Shown here piece by piece: positions 56,695-64,000 of a stretch of 64,000 nucleotides of DNA. Location of the stretch: positions 620,001-684,000 of the forward strand of contig NOKP01000006.1 of NCBI GenBank assembly GCA_002682825.1, given 5' to 3'. Under the pieces are notes generated by a model. The model ran no database searches. It was not told where the DNA came from and saw only the letters and a program-made list of their open reading frames with translations. How positions within the stretch are numbered: the stretch's first letter is position 1; each line of letters opens with the position of its first letter. The translations under genes were made by a program, and so were the position numbers. This DNA is from Neonectria sp. B-13 (lineage: Eukaryota; Ascomycota; Sordariomycetes; Hypocreales; Nectriaceae).

Positions 56695-58479
56695 ATGGCC
56701 CTATCCACAGTCCCAGCAAACGTCTTCAGGGGCATCAACATCGCCAACTCGCTCCGCCCGCACTTCGTTTTTGCTTGCGCCGGATTTGTTCCTTTCCCAG
56801 AGACAGGCGGGTACGCTGAGCATGCCGACTAGCGCAAAGATGCAGTCCCGGAGACGTCGTCTCGTTGGGCCATCGAGTATTCCGGCTTCGGCACGCTCTA
56901 CTCTGCCGTCCCGACCTTCCTGGGCCCTTTCGCGCCGAACCGCATCGATGTAGTCATTCCCGACCAAGTCCAATGGCCCCCGAGCCTGTAGGAAAAGCTC
57001 GACGCCCGGGACAGCGTCCACGTCTCTGAATCTCGCATAAATTTGCTGGGCATCTCCGCCCATCTCCGCGAGGGCCTCCAGCACTGGTCCGACCGCATCG
57101 ACAACTTCGACGAGCTGTACCGCGGCCTACCCTTTGGCTCTACCATTCGTCTCGACAGCCTCCCCGAAGAGCCCGACGCTATGAATTTCCGCATCGTGCA
57201 TAATAAGGCCCTGGCTGAGCCGGGCCTCTTCCTCCCGGCCGAAGACCTCCGCTCCATGTGGGGACTCGCCGAGTCTGAAATGTCCCCGACTATTCCTTTT
57301 ACCAAACTGCGCCGCTTGCGACAGCTCTCCAGCGACGTCATTCTCGTGTCCCTCCTGGGCGAAGACGGGGAGGAGGACGCCGTCATGGTTTTCAAGTCCT
57401 CCAAAAGCAGGCCATTTAGGAACTATCACGAAATCAAAGTTTTGCTGTCCATACCTTCCTCCGATACTATCATCGGCCGGCCCCAGTACCTGGTCACTCT
57501 ACCATCCAGTCACGTCGTCTGCGGCTTTCTCCTGACCTTTTACGAAGGCGGTAACTTGGCCGATGTGGTGCCGGAGAGGAGACTCAACAACACCCTGACC
57601 TTGCACCAGCAACTTTCTTGGGCCATCGACCTGACCAAGTCCCTAATTCACATAAAACATTCCCCGGCAAAATTCTACTCGGACCTGCGACTAGATCAGC
57701 TCATCCTCTCGAAGAGCGTCGACGGCTCCGAACGGGCGATCTTGTTCGACCTCGAGCAAAGCCGCAACGTCTACAACTGGGCTCCACCCGAGATTTACTA
57801 CGTCGAGTGGATCGCCGAACTCGGCAGTGATTACTATGCCAGGACGGATGACCTACCGGGGGATGTGCTGTCGAAGTACGGCGCAATCTTGGACAGATAC
57901 CTCGAGTCCCAGGGCCAGTCGGCCCCCTTGAAGGATCCAGGCGAACACTACGACAATCCTCCCCACGGCAGGTACTGGCCGTGGCTCTCGAGCAGCCCGT
58001 CCGAACAGGAATCGGGAATGGTCTACATGCTGGGCAAGGCTCTTTGGTGCCTCTTCGAGGGAGTCGGGGACGCCGACATCATCCTGGGCCGGTCCAGCAT
58101 CTACGACGGACAACAACGTTTCCCCGAGTTTTCGCGCACGCCGCCGGATCTTCAGGAACTCATCAAGATCAGCACTGCAGGGGCGCGGGAGTGGATTGAC
58201 GGACCCATCAAAATCTATCGCCGTCAAGGTAAGGTCTTTCCCCTGGGGCAGACGGGTCTGCACGGAGAACCCGAGGGTACTTTTGAAGAGACGAAGGAGG
58301 CCATCAGTCTCTTCTGGCAAAATGAGATGCGCAAGGCTGAGCAGTTCGTCGAGGCAAGAATGCGCTACGATGCAAACGACCCGAAAGACGGAGATCTCGA
58401 ATTGTTGCACTATCTGCAGCGGCCTACCTTGGATCGAGTGCTGTTTTCGTTGGAACAATATGGCCGGTCGGCTCGGTAG
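56695..58479 (+). pseudogene. fungal kinase-like protein gene with two in-frame TAG codons
   Basis: From ATG at 56695 a single frame runs to the TAG/GGC end at 58479 and would code 594 residues. It is broken only by TAG at 56830-56832 and 56989-56991. The C-terminal part resembles fungal protein-kinase-like accessory proteins: LTFYEGGNLADVV at the hinge, FYSDLRLDQLILS in place of the HRDxKxxN loop, ILFDLEQSRNVYNWAPPEI in place of DFG...APE, and FSRTPPDLQELIKISTAGA later. The catalytic HRD and DFG are not conserved, so it would be a pseudokinase at best. Translation could also begin at the in-frame ATG at 57181 and give about 432 intact residues. Thus it may be a shortened gene and not wholly dead. 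Confidence 0.65.
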
Positions 58480-59081
58480 GGCCTTGTCGGGTTTCTCCGC
58501 AGTGACCGAAACCGAGCCTACAAGTCCAGGTCACTTGTACGAGGACCGACCTGCTGCAGCTCACCGTGCTGGGTGGTACAAACTCTCCCCGCTCATCGAG
58601 ATAGATACAAATCGAAAGACACACATTCAACTATGAGGAAGTGATCCCCACTGCCGTTGATTTGCAACCTATCGAAGAACCATGTATGGGAGTACAAAGG
58701 TGCTCCCAACCCAGACCACAAGCCGGAGCTTTGCACTCGGGTTACCCGCAGACTACCGTTCCCTGACCCCTAGCTGTGCCATCACGTAGACTGGCTTTAC
58801 GAACTTCTGCGTTCTCTCTTTTCAGGTTTATTTGAAATCGGTTCTGTTATTGCTTTGTTTGTCTCAGGGTTTGTAGACATAACACCCTATGGTTTCGTGA
58901 CTTGCATTGAATTGCCGATCCGATAAAGGGATGGTCGTACTTCAACCTCCCCACGCCCTAGACGAAGGGTCACAATGCTTCTAATCATTGGCGACAGTAC
59001 CTTCTCCTCCCACCCCTCAACATCCATCCCATGCGTGACACCAACTAACGGTTGGATGCCGTTAAGTCTTACGTTTTCAGC
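58480..59081. other. gene-free stretch upstream of the dioxygenase
   Basis: No coding sequence seen. Presumably 3' flank of the kinase-like locus and promoter of the dioxygenase; no clear TATA box. Confidence 0.45.
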
Positions 59082-60847
59082 ATGTCCAACCTAGCCGAGG
59101 TCAAGCCTTTCAATCCAGATGTCGATTATTATCCCCCTACGCTTCGAGCCAAGTACGGCATTCAACTGTCAGACGATGCCACTGCTAAGGCACACCGTCC
59201 TGCCGCCGACATTGGATGGGTGCCCGACTTGGCCAAGTTCCAGAAAAGAACTGAGGAAAGGAGGAATATCCTACCTCAAGATGCACAAGTGCCAAAAGGG
59301 TGGCCAGAGGCAGTGCGGCATCCTCTAGCTTGGACCGGATCCGATCTGAAGCCGGAAGACTATGTCTATGATCTCAGCACTGTCGATATCACTGAGATAA
59401 CGGCAGCTCTGTCGAATTTCAAGAGTAATTTACTTACCGAGGGCTTCAACTCGAATTGAATACAAACATGAGCTAACCTCGCGGAATCAAAAGGTCTTGA
59501 TCTCGAGCTCCATGAGGTTCGAAAGGCCACCTTCCCCTTGCCGCTTCTCGGGCCGCGTCTAGAGAGTGCGTCTCGAAACGTCCATGACGGCATAGGTTTC
59601 TGTGTTGTGCGCGGACTGAACCCGTCTTCCTTTTCCCGTGAAGGCAACGCTATACTCTACCTCGGAGTGTCGAGCTATTTCGGAGAACAGAGGGGCCGAC
59701 AGTACCAAGACGGGCGCATGATGAGTGAGTAATGTCCACGCACTCCCCGTTTATCGCCAAGGTCCGTCTCGTGCTGACATCAAATCTCTACCGTAGCACA
59801 TATAACAGATGTCAAATTTGACGACGTTCCTGATAGCGAGCGCAGGCCATTGTTCACCAACGTCGCACAGGTACGGATTCACCCATATCGATCGACCTTG
59901 GGCTTTCCATGGTGAAGCAACACGGACCTTCAGACTTCGTGACAATGCCCGGTCTTTCTTTTTGAAATGGGTCGGACTCATGGGACATGATGTTCACCTG
60001 TTGACGAATTGCTTCCTGCAGCCTTTCCATACCGACCTTTTGTGTGGTGTTCTGGCCATGTACGCCCTCGACAAGGCAGCTGTAGGAGGCAGTATCCTCC
60101 TAGCCTCGTCTTGGGCTGTGTACAACGAGATTGCTTCCGAGCGTCCTGATCTCATTGACGAGCTTTCCAAGAGCGATTGGGTTCACGATACGTAAATGTA
60201 ATTTCGTATTTTCCCTCGTTGCTTTCAAAATTGACCCGGGTGTCTTGGTGGCCGCCACTTCCCGCTCATCACACAAATTGCTAACATATCAAAAACCATT
60301 CAGCTTTGGGCGGAATCCCGCCTATCACTGCAGACCTCTTCTCCATTATTGGCGGGATAGACTGGTTCTTGTCTACTCGCGGAGAAACCTCACTGGCTCT
60401 GCGGTGACACCTCGCAGTTCCAACATTGCACCCATGACAGATGCGCAAGCAGAGGCTCTCGATGCCGTTCACTTCACTGCAGCAGCCAATTGCATTAGCC
60501 TCGAACCAAAGAAAGGAGACATGTTCTTCATCAACAACCTGGCCATTTTACATAGCCGCAGCTCGTTCGAGGATAGTCCTGAATCAAAGCGGTACATCCT
60601 TAGACTATGGCTTAACAATCCGGAGCTCGGTTGGGATGTTCCTCCGAACCTAAGGCTAGCATGGGACCGAGTCTTCGCCGAGCTAAGTGGGATCAGCAAT
60701 CACTGGGATATCGACCCTTATCACAACCAAAACGGCTCGCTGTTCGATAAGGTCAAGTATTCGGACGATGAAAGTCGTGGTCGTGAGTCTGGAGTTGATG
60801 GCAGTATTTTCAAGCGAGGCCCTGGTCGATCTTCGTCTTGTGGATGA
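59082..60847 (+). CDS. TauD/TfdA-type Fe(II)/2-oxoglutarate dioxygenase
   Basis: Five exons (59082-59424, 59494-59724, 59797-59870, 60022-60191, 60304-60847) join in frame to 453 residues with GT...AG introns; the third intron is long (151 bp). The N-terminal region HPLAWTGSDL is typical of the fungal clavaminate-synthase-like group. The core has IGFCVVRGLNPSSFSREGNA and GVSSYFGEQRGRQ. The iron-binding PFHTD (His-x-Asp) opens exon 4, the distal histidine lies in LAILHSRSSFED, and the 2-oxoglutarate-binding arginine in KRYILRLWLNN. Such enzymes hydroxylate or desulfonate small molecules; the substrate is unknown. It is the only intact gene in the right-hand 10 kb. Confidence 0.88.
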
Positions 60848-63800
60848 GTACTGAAGCAGAACAGGCCGTGTGTTTGTAGGCCGCAGAAGATATTCAACAA
60901 TCTTATATCCAACTGTCTTTGAAATAATGAAATATATTTACGGTTCGTGCAGAGACATGATCTTTTTCAAGTATTCATGCCCAGTTTTCACAGGGCATAG
61001 CAATAGTCTGTGATGAGTGTATGATCGTCAGGATGCTGTACTCCAACGACACGACGTTGATACAACTATCACACCGAACCAAGAACTGTGTTGTTCATTG
61101 TAATCAAGGTCGAGTTTCTTCTATCTAAGGTGGGAGCGTCGGAAACGGTTATTTCGTAGGTGAGTCTGACAGGAGAACTCCCGGATCCATCTTTCATTAT
61201 GTAACGCCATGAGAAGCTAAACCTTAGGATGTAATGTCTATCCACAGGAGATCACGGAAGGTTAGTAGGTAGCCCTCGGTGTGAAGCATGAACGTCAATG
61301 ATAAAAGAGACGGGCATGAAAAGAAGAAGCGTTTGTTGCGAAGTTTTACTCATACCGCAAAGCTGGCTGGGAATTGGCAACTTGGACAGGAGTGAGAACC
61401 CCACGACCTACCTTCCGCTTCTCCCCACCTCACCGTCTCGGTGCATCACCAGTACCCTCATCTCTCTCATAGCGTCACATTCTTTATTTTCCAGCCCATA
61501 ATAATCCAGATTTACCTTATCACGCCGATACAAGCTCCAACAGTTCACTCAAGCCCCTAGATAACACAAGAGCCTCGCCCTGCTCTTCCACAAACGATCG
61601 TGACCATGCATTTTCAGTCGCATCGCGTCAATAACTAGCTACGCAAACCTGCAAAGGAGTGGTGATTATCTTTAGCTCATCTTTATTCCTTGGCCAACTG
61701 GGGCCAACAGGTTCTAGATCCTAGCAAGCTAACCAGGTTCCTGAGATCCATTGGTCGGACCAAAGTTTTAGACGCCAGCGATTCCAGCACGAAGACAGAG
61801 TATTGTAAACAGCAAATCGGGCCCCAACAGCGCAAACATGGAAGGCTTTACAGCTGACTGAACTCGAAGGAAACTACAAACTCGGAGCCAGGCGGACTCA
61901 CTTTTAGGGAAATGGTATGATTTGCCCAAGGCCAATACCGTTGCACCACGAGAGAGTACATACTTGCAGTTTCTACTGAGGTAGAAGCCCGGTCATCTTT
62001 TACAACTGATAGAACTATTCTAGCTGCGATGACTTGATAACACCAAGGATCGGGGGAGAGCAGCCCGGATTTGCGCCCCACGACGGCGATGATGGCTCAT
62101 CTTCATTCTCCTCGTTATCGGGGAACTGTGGCCTGGAGACATTACGCCCTGGACCCTTTCGCGCTCTTCGACCACCTGTCTGTAATCATACACACTCAGC
62201 TGTGACAAGTAACAGCAGCTCCCACTCACACTCTCGGTCAGCATTCTAAGCGACACCCTATCAAAAAGGTTGTCAGCGTTATAAGCGAGAACCTCCAGGC
62301 GACTGAGGACTAGCCGTGTCTATCTAAGATCTCACGTACACCCCATGACAGCGCTAAGAGCTCTTAGGCCACGGAATCAGCCCTAAGTCGGTATGTCGGG
62401 TCCGAAAATTCCATGTATTGGTCACTATTCAGCATTCTTGTGTGCATCTAGCGTCCAAAGCAGCCGTCGATCGTTTCTTCAGCCAGGCTTGGGGGCGATT
62501 CTGCTCTGATGGGTGGTCATTTGAGGCGCCATTAACGCACAGATGAGCACTGGGATTTGTCTGTCTTGGACTACCAGAGACTGCCCAGGTCTGATGCAGA
62601 TGTTGGCAGGTATCCAATCCCCTTTGTTCTTCAACACGAAGTCACCGTCAATGTCGCATGCCTGCTCTGCTTACCTGCACCGAGATGATGATCCGACTTT
62701 CACTTCACGTTCAAGTCGACTGACCTATGGCTTCAGCTCATTCGCATCACGCTCCTCTCGCGTTGAAATATGTCGGAGCCGACATTTCCGTCCAACGTCG
62801 GCCCGTGATGTAACTCCCGCGTGGTATTCCCAGGCTACAATCTGGGCCCGTACATGCGGTGCAACGCGGTAGTGCCGCTTGCATGCTGCACTGAAGCCAT
62901 GTTCTGGAAATAGTTTTCTCTTGATAATGCGTGGCGGCGGGACGTCCAATCCTGCGCCTACCCGTGGCCGTGCCTGCGGTGGTTACATCCATGATCCCAC
63001 CTTACCCAGCCATCACCACCAACACGATTCTTAGCCAACGCCTCTTCTCTGCGTGTGATTTAGTTCGACGGCGCTTTTGTTTTCTCAGCCTGATATAGTC
63101 TAAGGCGCTGCTCTTGGTTCCATTCGTGGGCTAATGTCGGACAGATCATCGCTGACACAAACGTCCCATGCATGGCTAACACACCTGCTGGCCAGCGTCA
63201 GCTGGGAACCCAGAGCCTTAGCAAGGCTCTGCCGATTTTCCAGTTTTATTCTTAGTCTTGAAAGTTCTTTAATACGACGTGGGACAAAGCCCATGGCTTA
63301 GGAAGTTTCCGATGCCACTCTTATACTGCCTCGTGATACCCCATCAAGCTCGCCTTGTGTAGTTCAGCTCGGATTCAACGCGCGGTGGGTGCACAAGTAG
63401 CATATCCGGCGAGGCACGGTACGTACACTATATGCCGGCTCACCTAAGCCTTCATCTCACTTCCCAAGCTACCCAATAACCTTTTCGCTAAGTAGCGTTG
63501 CTGAGGCTGGGTGATCACCAACAGCATCAGCTCAAAGACCCTAGTGCTGACCCACTCACGAGGTGAGACGAGACTTCGCCCAAGCCGTGGCCTTGTTCAG
63601 CCCCGTGAGGTAGCTTTCTGCTCTTTGGGAATCGGCCGCCGGCTTCGACGATGAGAAGACTGGCTTTGTTACTTGGTTGGCATTGGGCTGAGTCCCCTGT
63701 AGACGATGCATGCATGCTGCGAGCTTGGGGTGCGTTGCCATCGTCGCCGAGCGCAACTTCGCCCACTACTAAACCCAACTGCATGTGTCTACAGAGAAGT

Positions 63801-63976
63801 ATAAACAGCCACCAAGGCAAGCTATTTTTTGTAGGGTATATTATCTAGGGCAACACCTCGGTCTCCAGCAGCTTGACAGGCCAGTGTGGATAGTCAAAGC
63901 AGACATTGCATGGTGCTGTAACACCTTCAACTCACTCCTCTACCGCATTGTGCAGTAGTCTTCCTTCCCCTTCAAC
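60848..63976. other. gene-free stretch to the right edge
   Basis: About 3.1 kb without a supportable gene. Open frames are short, and none shows a known domain or consistent splice signals. The final 100 bp become C/T-rich, as upstream of other starts in this window. Confidence 0.55.
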
Positions 63977-64000
63977 ATGATTCCCTTCTTCCGCAATGTT
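63977..64000 (+). CDS. possible start of a gene cut by the right edge
   Basis: ATG after a C/T-rich leader (CTTCCTTCCCCTTCAAC) opens eight codons, MIPFFRNV, up to the edge. The leader resembles fungal start contexts, but eight codons are too few to support a product. Confidence 0.25.

Noticed and set aside
28910..60847. Possible secondary-metabolite gene cluster
   Set aside because: A dioxygenase, GT90 and kinase-like genes are present, but there is no PKS, NRPS, terpene synthase or prenyltransferase core enzyme.
63500..63530. GCTGGGTGATCACCA, resembling part of fungal 5S rRNA
   Set aside because: Only about a dozen bases match, and the flanking box A, IE and box C elements of a 5S gene are absent.
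1..64000. Global reassignment of TAG to a sense codon
   Set aside because: Several intact genes with well-matched ends terminate in TAG, so TAG is a normal stop here.

Overview
The window looks like nuclear DNA of a filamentous ascomycete (Pezizomycotina, most likely Sordariomycetes). Its genes carry short introns of about 45-120 bp with GTRNGY-type donors, CTAAC/CTGAC branch sites and YAG acceptors. The families present (APH-type phosphotransferases, 2EXR, GT90/CAP10, a GH10 xylanase with a fungal CBM1, MFS DHA1, PHO-4 phosphate transporter) are typical of that group. Species cannot be fixed from the sequence alone.

Left part, about 1-25.7 kb, holds ordinary intact genes. In order: the 3' end of a BTN1/CLN3 gene; a GMA12/MNN10-type glycosyltransferase with a two-codon upstream ORF whose stop overlaps the start codon; an MFS drug/polyamine-type transporter; a convergent seven-exon inorganic pyrophosphatase with a predicted signal peptide and two CACGTG boxes upstream; a tRNA-Ser(CGA) with a probable 8-nt intron; a BTB/POZ protein; a GH10 xylanase with CBM1; a PHO89/PHO-4 phosphate transporter; SDH assembly factor 4; and the Rpd3L subunit Rxt3.

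From about 25.7 to 29 kb there is a gene-free stretch. The DNA then changes character. From about 29 to 58 kb intact accessory genes (nucleotidyltransferase-like, APH kinase, an orphan gene, a DUF6454-type propeller-like protein, 2EXR, a VOC protein, GT90) alternate with broken genes. The broken genes are an unknown two-exon relic, a SNF2 helicase in permuted pieces, a C2H2 zinc-finger gene with one nonsense codon, two truncated APH-type kinases, a duplicated-looking VPS54 and a kinase-like gene. In the reading frames I could follow, 12 of 15 premature stops are TAG, 3 are TGA and none is TAA. Short dispersed repeats in this region differ mostly by transitions. I read this as mild repeat-induced point mutation plus decay, not a changed genetic code, because several intact genes here end in TAG.

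From 59.1 to 60.8 kb lies an intact TauD/TfdA-type dioxygenase with five exons. The last 3 kb show no convincing gene except a possible start codon 24 bases before the right edge. Functional links are modest. The secreted pyrophosphatase and the phosphate symporter, 6 kb apart, could both serve phosphate acquisition. No PKS, NRPS, CRISPR array or complete transposon was seen.
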